From: Emydura subglobosa
Taxonomy: Eukaryota; Chordata; Testudines; Chelidae
DNA length: 64,000 nucleotides
Assembly (NCBI GenBank): GCA_007922225.1
Contig: ML680098.1
Span: 2,852,001-2,916,000 of the forward strand
Reading direction: 5' to 3'
The position numbers were made by a program, and so were the translations under genes. Below, piece after piece: positions 23,461-34,690 of the stretch; within the stretch, counting starts at the first letter, position 1; each line of letters starts with the position of its first letter. The notes beneath the pieces were generated by a model. It worked only from the letters and a program-made list of their open reading frames with translations. It made no database searches and was not told the DNA's origin.

Positions 23461-25025
23461 GTAATTATTAAGTGTGTTAAATGTTTAAAAGCAAGTTGTG
23501 GTGGTGGTGATATATTAATAAATTAATATAGCTACTTGCTTGTTAAAATTAGAAAATCTGATTGGTCTCGACTCTTCTTGTCTTGATTTTGTTAATATGC
23601 AGATATTAGAGTTGAATAGCAACAAGAAGTATGTAATATTGGAGTTGTAGCTGATAAATTACAGTTCATTATTTTTGTTTACTTTTCCTCTGTATAATCA
23701 ACTTGGCTATTCTCTTCTCTGCATGTTGAGAACTTCTGTTAATGAGGAAAAACAAAGAGCCCATTTAAGCTGTTACGCACTAATTAGGAGAAAACATGTA
23801 TTTTTAAGTGTATTAAAGCATTTAAAATTACCATGGTCCTGAAAATACTTTTTGATTCTATGTGAATTATATTTAAATACCCTCACTGAAAGGAAATAGG
23901 TAAAACTATCACTGATTTCAAAATAAATAACATAGATGTAACCTTATAAGGTTTTGTACCCTTTTTGTGGCGTTATATAGTGTCACCCTCACTTTGTGTT
24001 TTAAAAATGATTGGGGGGGAAAAAAAAAAGCAGTATGTACATGTATAAGCCTGTAATATTTACAGCGGAGTTTTAAAAAGTCAGATCACAGCATGTCAGA
24101 GGGACTGCTGCTGTAATCTAATCTTAAAAAAAATCCTATACAAATTGTGTGTGATTGAAAGCTACTAAAAATCTTGACAAGGTGAGAGGACTATAGGAAA
24201 GAGTAGGGGTCATTCTTTGCATCTAAAAATTGGAACATACTACATTTTCTAATGTATTAAAATAATAGCAAAATATTTACTTTTAAGAATTTTTTTGTTG
24301 TAAAACATGCAAACATCCTTAATGTCTAACCTTTCACATACACTGCATTAAAAATAAGCTTTAACACATCTGTGGCAATCACTGCCATATAGAGGTAAGG
24401 AATTACATATCTTAATGTTCCACAAAGATTTAGCATGCATAGAATGACCTTTTTTTCCTGTTGTTTTAGGCAGAATTAAAGTGTCTTGTTTCAGGCCACA
24501 AACTGATTACCAGCAGTGGTTAAAAACAAATTACTTTTATGTTTCAGTATTACACAACTGGCCACAGGAAGTATTTGATTACTCTGTCTTCCTGTATTGA
24601 GTCCTACTATCAGATTAGATGGTTGATTTGTTTCAGGAAAAAACCCACAGGATCTGCTTTCCTAACGTTATCTGTCAGGATGCTTTGACTGTTGTATAGA
24701 AGTTGTGAGTGGTTGACACTTGGTTGGCCTAATCGTTGTATGGTGAAGGATTCTAATAATTCACTGAAGGGATACTAGCAGTGGACTGAGAACTAGGGGA
24801 TCTAAGATGAGCTGTGCACCCTCAGGAATTTTTTCATGTGATTAAAGGACTTTGAGGTTTGGGAGATCTTAAAATGTTTGATTCCATCCAGTTTCTTTGC
24901 TTCATGTCTCTTCGTGCTGTTGAGTGCTTCCAAAGGCACCTTAATAAATGAGGGTTGAAAGGGAAACTCAGTCTCTTCAAATACGCAGTGGTGGTGTTCC
25001 TGTGTCAGACCCAGGATATTCAAGT
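23461..25025 (+). other. Intron 1 stretch without recognised repeats
   Basis: AT-rich and repeat-poor. Homeodomain-like TAAT words occur, for instance around 23780 ('CACTAATTAGGAG'). No coding sequence is recognised. Confidence 0.55.
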
Positions 25026-25384
25026 GACCAGGTGGGTGAGGTAATATATTTTATTGGACCAACTTCTGTTGGTGAGAGAGACGAGCTCTTGAGTTACACA
25101 GAGCTGTTTTCCAGGACTGGGAAAGGTACGAAGAGTCACAGCTAAATACAAGATAGAACAGATACTTTAGCATAAGTAGTTAACAAATATTCTAAAGGAC
25201 CATTCAAGACCACCTTAATATATGCAAACTACTTATGCTAAACTGTGTTCAATCTCCTACTTAGCTGTGACACTCACTACCTTTCTCAGATATGAAGAAG
25301 AGCTCTGTGTAGATTGAAAGCTTATCTGTCTCTCTCTCAAACAGAAGTTGGTCCACTAAAATATATTACCTTACCCATCTGGTC
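25026..25384. mobile_element. Near-palindromic non-autonomous DNA transposon (359 bp)
   Basis: The left half starts GACCAGGTGGGTGAGGTAAT. The right end, read in reverse complement, starts GACCAGATGGGTAAGGTAAT, and the similarity continues through most of both halves ('GGACCAACTTCTGTT', 'ACACAGAGCT', 'GTCACAGCTAA', 'TTTAGCATAAGTAGTT'). The axis lies near 25205-25212. The whole element could fold into one long imperfect hairpin. It has no coding sequence, and the superfamily is not determined. Confidence 0.88.
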
Positions 25385-26880
25385 TCTGTTTAAATATGAC
25401 ATTACTGAGACAGGAGACTGTCTTGCTCAAGTAATGCCTTAAGAAAGTATATCACTTGGAGGATCAGTACTGTAGAGTAGGGAGTCTGCTAGATAGCATC
25501 GTAATGCATGAAAAGCTTTTATTGGTGCTGATGCTGGTGAGAGAGAGCACTCCGTAGCTCTGCCTAGGTGAGGTGCAAAATTTGTGTGGTTTTTGAGGAA
25601 GTTAAAAAATGTTTTTACAGGTTCACTTTTTTATTTTAATCCCTCCTCTCTTGGCCCTATGGTAAGTTTCTCGCTGTTCACCTTCCCTTCCCACGAGTTC
25701 ATATCACCCTTTTTATCTTCCTATTTAAAAGAAAATTTTATTGACACTGCTCCCAGCAGCTTTGACAACTAAAGGGCTTATTTTTCTTTTTTTTTCTCTC
25801 CATCCTGTTATCCCCCCATTCTTTGTTAATTGGCTTGGCCAATGAATTTAACCCCAGCTTTAAAGTAGACGTTTGTGGAAGATGAGGGCACTTCATTTTT
25901 CATTGTCATTGTACATGCATGCTGTCCTTCCCCCGCCCTCCATACTTAATCGCATGTTATTATGTGGTTACTGTGCAGGCCATTATGTTTCTATTGTGAA
26001 CTAAAATTTACTGTATAGTAGGTTTAAAAAGACCATATAAAATGTAAATCAGAAATTCACATTCTGTAGTAAGTATAATGTATGTTCATATAAAAGTAGC
26101 ATAATTAGTTACTCAGATTTTGTATGTCCTGAAAGTTAGCTTGTAAAGGAACTAATATCATAAGTCTCTTAAAAAACCAAAACTAGTTGCATTGCGGTAC
26201 TAAAATCCATCTATGAATGACCTATTAGAACTTTGTAATTCTACACCAACATACGAATTCTCTGGTAGAGTCACAGCAAGTCTTTGTCGTAACATAGACC
26301 AGCATACAATACTGGGCCAACTGGTTCAGCCACTGTGTTGGTGCTAGCTTAGAACAACAGGCCTTTGTTATATGCTTGGCTGTCCAAAGTGCATTGTCAG
26401 CAAGTTGCTGTTTGATTGTAGAACCTGTCAGCTAGTGTCCCAGTGACTTGGGCTTCAATAAATCATGCCATTTGAGTTACACTGCGCTAATAGCACAAAA
26501 TACAGTATTGTGTGTGTATGTGTATGTGTGTGTATATATATAAAATCCATTGTGAGGATTTTAAACAGTGAATAATAGTTCTGGGGTGTATGTGTGAGAC
26601 GGAGAGCTCGACCAATCCATGTTTTAGTGCCTTTTTGTAAGAATATTTCTTGCAAGAGTGGGTACTAAGCAAGCACTTGTTTCTGCAGTTAATACTCTGA
26701 ATCTCTCTTCTTTTGCTTGTATAAGGACTAATCACGAGTAAAAATTCAGTTTCCGTGTCCAATATTTTTAGTGTTGGTAGCAACTTTGCAATAAGACTGG
26801 TGTATACAGTTTCATTTAGATATAATTTCATGTGCATAGACAAGTGCTGAGGTACTGAACACATTTGATTTTTAAAGAGA
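25385..26880 (+). other. Intron 1 stretch with a TG/TA-rich microsatellite
   Basis: Unremarkable except for a TG/TA-rich run at about 26508-26542. No gene or transposon is recognised. Confidence 0.6.
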
Positions 26881-26889
26881 AATATTTAC

Positions 26890-27240
26890 ACTCCAGCTCT
26901 TGTGTATTTCCAAGACTTTATATTTTGATTGCTTTCATAGCAATTATTTATTTTACAGAGAAATACAGCATGCTGGTTTTATTTGTGCCGTGAAATGGTC
27001 TTTGTATCTAAATGCTGCTGACTTGCATGCAAGGGTTATTTATTAAGGATTTATGTGCCACATAAATACATTTTAATTTGCATTGGATCACAGATGCTCT
27101 CCCAGAGGTCACTTAGTAATTCTGATGGATAAATTCTTGTAATTTTAATGGAAATCAAATCTGCAGTTGAAGAAAGTATACGGCTGTTTAATTGCTCAGT
27201 GTGCATAATTAAAGTAATTTTAAAAATAGTTTGCCAATAT
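26890..27240. promoter_or_regulatory. Candidate conserved non-coding element
   Basis: A repeat-free stretch with many homeodomain-like cores (TTTAATTG, CATAATTAAAG, TAATTTTAAT) and balanced, non-simple composition up to the A31 run. It has the look of deeply conserved intronic enhancers. This is pattern judgement only; no alignment was possible. Confidence 0.25.
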
Positions 27241-27248
27241 TACTTCCA

Positions 27249-27252
<4 letters not shown>

Positions 27253-27283
<31 letters not shown>
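27253..27283. repeat. A31 homopolymer
   Basis: An uninterrupted A run. No retroposed gene or LINE is recognised immediately upstream, so it is treated as simple sequence. Confidence 0.97.
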
Positions 27284-27285
<2 letters not shown>

Positions 27286-27779
27286 CCAAGAACCAAGTGA
27301 GTCAACTAGAAATACAGCATGTGTGATTATAGGGTCCCCCATGTACTCTGCAGTTTGGAAAAGTGGTATGGCCACTTCAAAAACCACGTCTCTTATTTTT
27401 CCCCAGGCTGCTTCTCTGATATTTATTTTCTAACTTAGTGGCCCCCTTTGAAGCTCACCCTAATCCAGGTTTAAGGTTTGTCCTATTCACTCTGTCAGTG
27501 TTGGCTTTCCTGTCCTACCCACCCCAGAAGCTATTACTAGAAGGTAAAGGTGAATGAACAGTGTATGTTTGCTTATTTAATAATTTCCCCTTTGTGGAAT
27601 GCAACAAATACATTTATCACATAGCAGAAATCCTGCCAATAATGAATTACACAGTAAGAAACTAAGGCTGTGGTTATGAACCGAACTTGTGTTGCTTCAG
27701 ACAAATACAGATCTGGATGCAGAGCATAGCCATGATGGGGTAGGCAATGGCAATGTGGCAACTGAGCCTTGCTTATCAG

Positions 27780-28304
27780 GATTTAAAGGTGATGTCACAG
27801 TTTCAGGGTAACTACACCAGTGTTCCCCCTCCATAGTCCCCCAAGGACACCCACTCAGGGTTTCTGGTTCCCAGCTGTCTCCTTTCTTGGGTGGAGAGAG
27901 ACGGACCGGGATTTGAAGGCCACACAGCTCCCTGCCTTGCACTGTGATGTCCCTAGCAAGCCATTCTGCCTAGAGGTCAATGCATGTGCTTTGTTTTCTC
28001 TCTGAGGGCTCCGAATAGTGTATTGCAACTGCTAGCAGTTGCAAGTTACTGCACAGTTCATTCCAAGCAAGCACCTTGATTCTTAAAGTAAAAGCATTAC
28101 AGAGAAAACATACAATAAACAGATTTAAACACACCAGGAGTCACCCATCAGTCTTATGGGGCCTTATTAGCCAAAAGTCTTTCTAACCTTTCCCTTTGTC
28201 TGTTTGTTTATTGGATTAGGGAAAAAAGGCCCTGAATCAGTTTAGCCACAGCCTTTTTATGCCCACAGCCCTTTCTTTGGAGGTGACTCATCTTAATCAG
28301 TTCC

Positions 28305-28336
<32 letters not shown>

Positions 28337-28470
28337 TTTTTGGGTCCTGCAGGAACTGTGGAAAAAAACCACCTCCATGGAGTAGAACACAGTCATACCT
28401 AGAGTCCTTAGCCCACAGTGATACACAAACCGAATACAATATGCTCTACCAAAGATACCATGTGCAATGT
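27780..28470 (-). mobile_element. Possible LTR-type repeat with C30 run
   Basis: The block differs in composition from its flanks. It contains 'TTTCTTGGGTGGAGAGA', 'CATTCCAAGCAAGCACCTTG', 'ACACACCAGGAGTCACCC' and 'TTTGGAGGTGACTCATC', an order I associate with a turtle LTR-like repeat in antisense. C30 lies inside at 28306-28335. No retroviral genes are seen. The class and the ends are uncertain. Confidence 0.4.
28306..28335. repeat. C30 homopolymer
   Basis: An uninterrupted run of 30 C. It is unusual for genomic DNA and prone to sequencing-length error. Confidence 0.95.
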
Positions 28471-29775
28471 GTCTCAGTGAGGACTGGAGGCCGGTGACAA
28501 AGCAAACTGTCCATTCAGACAGCTGAAGAGCCTTGGGGGGTGGGGCCATGAGTGCACAGCAACAAAATAAGTAGAAATTGGGAGGGAGGAGGAGTGACAA
28601 TGCATTAGTCCTGCACTGTATTGAAAGGCATTAGAAAGTTGGGTGGATGGATTTGTGGGCTCTTTGTAGTTGTCAGATGTTCTTTTATGTGGCTTCTAAT
28701 TCCTCCCACATGTGGGGAGGGGAGAATGGAGAAAACATATGGGAGTTTGGGAGCCCCATTCCCCACCTCCCCTTGCTTCTTCCTCTTCCCCCTCAAGGTG
28801 CTGATGTAGCCTTATTTTTTATTTTAACTCTGATCTGTTTCTTGGAGAACTGACTCTCAAATACTTCAGCCAGGTTTTATAATAATTTATCCATAAACGC
28901 ACTGGGCGCTTTTTTAAAAGGTAAAAGTTAAATTGAGTGGCTAAAATTTGTTTAAAGGAGGAAGTACATTTTTATTGGCACATCACTAGCTGTCTGCAAG
29001 TGACACATTCCAGTTCAGGCATTCTTTGTATACAGTTTGAAGACTTCTGCAATGTGAGGAAGTAGAAACCTTTTAACGTTAAAACCAGGCTTTTTTTGTG
29101 GCTTGTGTGATAACCCACTTCCCTTTGATAGTGCTCTGTGGCACATCAAGTCTTTCAGTGAAAGTCCAAACCACTCTGACTTCCTGTGGTTGATTTAAAG
29201 ACTGCTTAAAAGCTTTGCAGAGAGAGTGACAAGACGGATTTAGTTGGATAGGTGTCCCTGTTTGGAGGAGGGAATTATTTTATGAGGATAAAATGAATGA
29301 CTTTTGCTGTTTACTTTTTATGGTGTAACTTGTCTTAAGTGGGCCACTTTCCAGGCTTAATATATATCTTTCTTCTGTAGTCTCTCTTATATTGCAGGTG
29401 ATTGTCAGATCCTACATTAATCACAGGGTGTCAGGTTTTTCGGTAGAGTAATTTACAAATGATTTCCAGTGATAATTTAAAAAGGCTCATTGAGGGGAGG
29501 TGTCATGAATTTTTAACCATCTACTGGTGACACTTATCACATACATTAAAATCATAGTTTGAGGAAAAAGGGGGGTCTTCATGAAACTGATGTTGAATTT
29601 TTTTCTTGTGATGGTAGCCTTTTGCTTTTGCTTCCTCATGCAGAGACTAGTATTTCCATGGTTGAGATTGTGAATATCTGTTACCAGCCTGCATTTTGAC
29701 TTCCTATATACTTCACAGCCAGATGTAGGTTTTCTGGTGAGGGAAGTTGGCTAATTGACCAAAACCTTAATGACA

Positions 29776-29810
<35 letters not shown>

Positions 29811-32312
29811 CTTCCCCCCCCAACTCTTTTCATTTTTGAAATAGCCATAAACATTTTTGTAATATATTCAACAAGCTCCACGTGTGATCGATTGAGGTCT
29901 TCAGCTTGCAGCTGTGGCTATCCTTTGGCCCAAAGGCAGAACCAAGTGAAACTTGCTCTTGGTTGGCTTTCTAACAAGCCTCAGACTCTTGATGGGATTG
30001 TGTGGAAACGCTTTCTGGTCGTGGTGAAGGACATGGACATGACTGCCACAGGCATTTGGATATGTGAGTCAAGGGCAGGTCATATGGTGGCTAGATTGGA
30101 CAGAGGATTAACAAAGAAGATTACTCTTATGAGTAAGGGTTGTAGGATCAACCCGTGTACTGTCATGAAAATTTTCCTATCCTCTTTGTATGTTTAACCT
30201 TCCTATTCTAAACAGATGCACAGTTGTTTCTGTTCTGTAGACTCAAAACAATGTGCTTGAGGGGTGTGAGCTTTTCCTATGTCGTCTTAGTGGGATATTA
30301 ACTTTAAAGCCTATTTTCCCATGTATATTGATCTGTAAGTTCACATGGTCAGGAGAAAGAAACCCTTTTCAACTCTTTAGAATTCTGAATTGAATGTGTA
30401 CGTGGGCCATTCTTGAAATTGTTGCTTTTGATTCTTGCGTTGCTCATTAATGAAGCCAAAGGTGGAATTAAAAGCTGTGGCTTCTGAAGTTGCATTTTTT
30501 TAAAGTATGTGTTGTGTGCTTAGGACACATATGCTGCTCATAATACCATTGCAGAGCTTCTCTTTGGAAACTGTATTTAAAAAAATAAAATAAATAAAAG
30601 CAAAATACATAACTTGTTACCAAAACAAATTCCAGTGATTTATCACTCAAATAACCTGAGTTATGCATCTATATTCAGCATCCGGCATTTAGGTAGAAAT
30701 AAGTTTTTTTTGTTTGTTTGTTTGTTTTTTTTTTTTGTTTTTTTTTAAAGAAAGTTAATTAACTTTAAATAGTCTTAATCAGCAATTCAATATGTAGTTG
30801 AAGTATTACAGTACATATTATACAAGTGATGAGAACAGTTTTCATCTGTGCCAGATCACAATATTACAGTAAATGCTACTGTTCTACATTTAAAAAAAAT
30901 GCTTACCCTTACCCTACATGTATCCATTTCTTTGCCCTCAAAGAGAAAATTCACTTAGGATGAAATTCACGAGTGGTGTGGAATGCTAGAGTAAAGTGCA
31001 AGACAATCAATACTGCTTACATTCTGCATGGGGAGAGGAATATAAGTGGGGCAGAAGGCAGACAGTAAGGCCCGTGCATCTCTTGCATGTTGTGAAAAGG
31101 GTGTCTGCAGCAGCCCTGCAAAAAGCACTGACGGGTACAGTGGAGGGACCATATAATCAGCACCTACATAGAGCTAGTGGCTTGGAGGGTCTGTAGCCTC
31201 TGCTCCAGTTGATAAGTTGGAATAATGTCAGAGAGGGGAGGGATAACACCTGGCTGATGGTGGAAATGGGTAGGTGTTCACCACTCTCACTTCACTCAGC
31301 ATTTAATTATTCAGGATCTGTGTTTTACAGTGAAGTAGATTTCATCCCTGATGTTTCCAAAATTAATTGTATGTGTGGAGTGGGGTGGCGCGTGTGTGCA
31401 GGTGTATGAACATATATATTTTCATTACTTCTGAATTATGATTGAAACATCAGTGCAGTTGCCAAGCATTTGCTATCTGTTCAGACAATTAACACAGATA
31501 TGTTAAGATCAAGAGCTGTAGTTTGCATTGTTATTGATCCTGCTAGGCAGCACCGGTTTTAATTACTTTTGGAGGAATTGTAAGAAACTCCAGTTTCTTA
31601 ATTACATTCTCCTTTTCTTCCACAACCAGAAAGCACCCAGTGCTCATTACCTTTGCCCACAGAGCTCCTGCTTCTTTCATCCTTTCTGTCACTGTCCTAT
31701 TTCAAGAAGAAAGCAGTAATAGCTGGCTCTCCCAGACCCCCATTTCTTTATTTACCAAGAGGGTGCCATATAGAACTAGCTGTCTAACTAGGTACAGAGC
31801 ATGCTATGGGGACGCAGGTTTGGGCAATTCAGGCAGCTTTCCAAACTATCATAGCTAAAAGCAGAAGCAGCAGTCCTTTTGAAGTTTTGCTTATGGTGGT
31901 TTTTTGGGATTTCTTCTGGTCCAGAGATTGATTCTTCTTTTTTAAAAATGTTCTTGCCAGCTGCAGTGCCACTTAAACACATCTGCCAAAAAGTCTACAA
32001 AATAGACTTTCATACCTTCTACTTGGGAGGATTTTTTTATTTTAAAAGTTCCCTGCCTTTCTAATGGAAATTAAGTCACCGTAATGATTTCTTTTTTCAG
32101 TTTTTTTTTTCTTCTTCCCCAAGTAGGAGTGGGCGCACAGTTCTATTCCATCTAGATTTTTATACTGGTGCTTATCACCATGGTACCTCAGCGTCTTACA
32201 GTGGAGAAAAGAGGTATGAGTTACACTGCCACAAGTCGGAGCAACTCCCGTGAGTGTGGCTGGTATCAGTCTGGCTTTTTTTTTTTTTTTTTTGGTTTCC
32301 ATTTAAGATACG
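28471..32312 (+). other. Intron 1 stretch with simple repeats only
   Basis: It contains T29 at 29782-29810, a (GTTT)n/T-rich tract at 30702-30747 and T18 at 32276-32293. A 101-codon + strand frame at 29892-30197 has no recognisable domain. No gene is recognised. Confidence 0.6.
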
Positions 32313-34036
32313 GGCTTAAGAAGATAGGAACTGCCATACTGGGTTAGACCAGTGGTCCCACTAGCCCAATATTCTGTCTGAGAGGGTGGCCTGTCGCAGA
32401 ACTTACAGGGGAGTGTACAGAAATGGGCAGTTGGAGTGATCTATCCCCTCCCCTCCCAGCTTCCGATAGTCAGATGTTTAGGATTGCCCCAAGCATGGGG
32501 TTACATCTCTGACCATCTTGACTAATAGCCATTGAGGGACCTATTATCCAAGAACATATCTAGTTCCTTTTTTTTTTTTAACCCAGTGATACTTTGGCCA
32601 TTACAACATCTTGTGGCAATGAGTTCCACAGGTTAATTGTACATTGTATGCAAAAGTACTTCCTCTTGGTTTTTATTAAACCTCCTGCATATTAATTTCA
32701 TTGGGTGGTCCCTGGTTTTTGTATTATTGGAAAGGTGAATACAGAAGCGTTATTTACCCTTTTTTTTTCTTCCGCACCATTCATGACTTCTGTCATATTC
32801 CCCTGTAGTCATCTCTTTTCCAAGTTGAACATCTGTAATATTTTTAGTCTCTCTTATGGAAGCTGTTCCTTACCCTTGATGATCTTTGTTGCCTTCTTTG
32901 AACCTTTTCCGGTTCTCCTATATCCTTTTTGAGATGGAGCAACCAGAATTGTATACAGGATTCAGGATATGAATGTACATGGATTTATGTAGTGGCGTAA
33001 TATTTACTGCCTCATTTTCTATCCCTTTCCTAATACTGTGGTTCCTAACATTCTGTAAGCCTTTTTAATCATTGCTGAGCATTGAGCTGAAGTTTTCAGA
33101 AAGCTATCCACAAAGACTCTGAGCTCTTCCTTGCGTGGTAACAGCTAATTAGAACCCATCCTTTTACATGCATAGTTGGGATCATTTATTCCGGTGTGCA
33201 TTACTTTACACTTATCAGCATTGAATTTCATCTGCCCATTTGTTGCCCAGTCATCCAGTTTTGTGAGGTTCCCCTCTAACTCTTTTCAGTCAGCCTTGGA
33301 CTTAACTCTTTTTTTTTTTTTTTTTTTTTTTTGGAGTAATTTTGTATTATCTGCAGCCTTTGCCACTTCACTGTTCCCACTCTTTTTTCCAAACCATTAA
33401 TGAATATGCTGAACAATATGGATCCTTGGGGAACCCCACTGTTTACCTCTCTCCATTGTGAAAACGGACCATTTATTCCTACCCTTTGTTTCGTATCTTT
33501 TAACCAGTTACTGATCCGTTAGGGAACCTTCCTTCTTATGCCATGCTTATGTTAATCTCTGCATCGCTCCCTGAGATATTACACAGTCAATATGAGGATA
33601 GTTAAAATCACCCATTATTATTATGTTTTCCACATGTATAGCATCTCTAAAATCCCTTTAGCATTTTGCACTCACTGTCACCATCCTGGTCAGATGGTCA
33701 GTAGCATAAACCTACTGCTATACTCTTTTTTTTTTTTTTTTTTTTTTTTAAATATTTGAGCATGGCATTTCTATCCATAGAATTTCTGTGGTAGTGAGTT
33801 TCATGTAAGATTTTTACATTATTTGATTCTATGCTTTCTTTAACATATAATGACCAACTCTGTCATTTCTATATATTTTGTACCTTGGTATTCTGGTATT
33901 CCCTTGATTATCCTCATTCCACCAAGTGTCCATGATTCCTGTTATATCAATATCCTCACTGAATGCCAGGCACTCTAGGTCACCTGTCTTCCCTACACCA
34001 TAGTCTCATCCACCCACTGAGATCTTGCAGTTCTGC

Positions 34037-34270
34037 CTATCTTATTGGCCTGGCATGTGGAACTGGCAGCATTTTAGAGAATACCACCGTGGAAGTTCTG
34101 GACTTAAATATCTTACCTAGCAGCCTAAATCTGGCTTCCAGGATGTCTATCTTTTTCCCTATCTCATTGGTACCTACGTGTACCATGACCACTGGCTCTT
34201 CCCCAGCACTATCTATAAAGCTGTTTCTAAATGTCATGTGAGATCTTCTGCCTTTGCACCCAGCAGGCAA
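34037..34270 (-). pseudogene. CR1 ORF1 remnant, SGNH-esterase-like segment
   Basis: The minus-strand frame encodes AGEEPVVMVHVGTNEIGKK followed by ILEARFRLLGKIFKSRTSTV and VVFSKMLPVPHA. The block V-HVGTN-IGKK is the GTND-type motif of the esterase-like (SGNH hydrolase) domain in ORF1 of CR1-clade LINEs; D is replaced by E here. It is a fragment of the LINE, not a host gene. Confidence 0.8.
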
Positions 34271-34360
34271 TTCACCATGCAGTTCTCCCCCCTCATCACA
34301 AGCCCAACTATCCCTCTCTTTTTAATATTCAAATCCCTCACTACTATTGTCTATATTTTC

Positions 34361-34687
34361 CTAATAACTAAGGTCCCTGCCCACTGAGGATGTATCCTTA
34401 GTGCGAGAGAATACCATGATCTCTTCTGGAGGGTGGGTCCCAACTATGGGATCACTGCCTTCTGCTCCATCTTGATGTTTTCCTGCCCCAAGACTTTCAT
34501 CCTCCTTAGCAGCACAGAAGTTCTCAGAGGGGAGGTGGGACCGCATTACTGTGTCCCTGAAAGCCCCCTCTATGTACCTCTTTTTTACCCTTATTTCTTC
34601 CAGCTCAGCCACTCTGGTCTTAAGCCCTCTGTCTCTGAGGGCCCTGAGTTGCTTGCACCTCACACATGTATAGGTTACCTGCCTCAT
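34361..34687 (-). pseudogene. CR1 ORF1 N-terminal remnant
   Basis: The minus-strand frame begins RQVTYTCVRCKQLRALRDRG and continues TRVAELEEIRVKKRYIEG. A CxxC pair followed by a coiled-coil-like 'RVAELEE' stretch is typical of the start of CR1 ORF1. It lies just upstream of the esterase-like remnant in LINE order. It is decayed and not expected to be expressed as a host protein. Confidence 0.65.
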
Positions 34688-34690
34688 GGG

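Larger units (their letters stand above)
32313..34690 (-). mobile_element. CR1-type LINE, antisense, internally deleted and decayed
   Basis: The + strand starts 'AACTGCCATACTGGGTTAGA', the reverse of a common CR1-type 3' end, and continues through 'CTAATAGCCATTGAGGGACC', 'GAGTTCCACAGGTTAATTGT' and 'CATCTGCCCATTTGTTGCCC' in consensus order. Read on the minus strand, 33440-33420 encodes SGVPQGS, a reverse-transcriptase motif. ADNTKL at 33354-33337 corresponds to the ADDTKL catalytic block but is in another frame, so the frame is broken. Further upstream are the ORF1 remnants listed separately. The total of about 2.4 kb is well short of a full CR1, and a junction near 33540 suggests an internal deletion. 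T24 runs interrupt it at 33309-33332 and 33726-33749. It is not functional. Confidence 0.9.

Noticed and set aside
28208..28600. 130-codon minus-strand frame with a polyglycine run
   Set aside because: The glycine run is simply the C30 homopolymer read in reverse; no domain otherwise.
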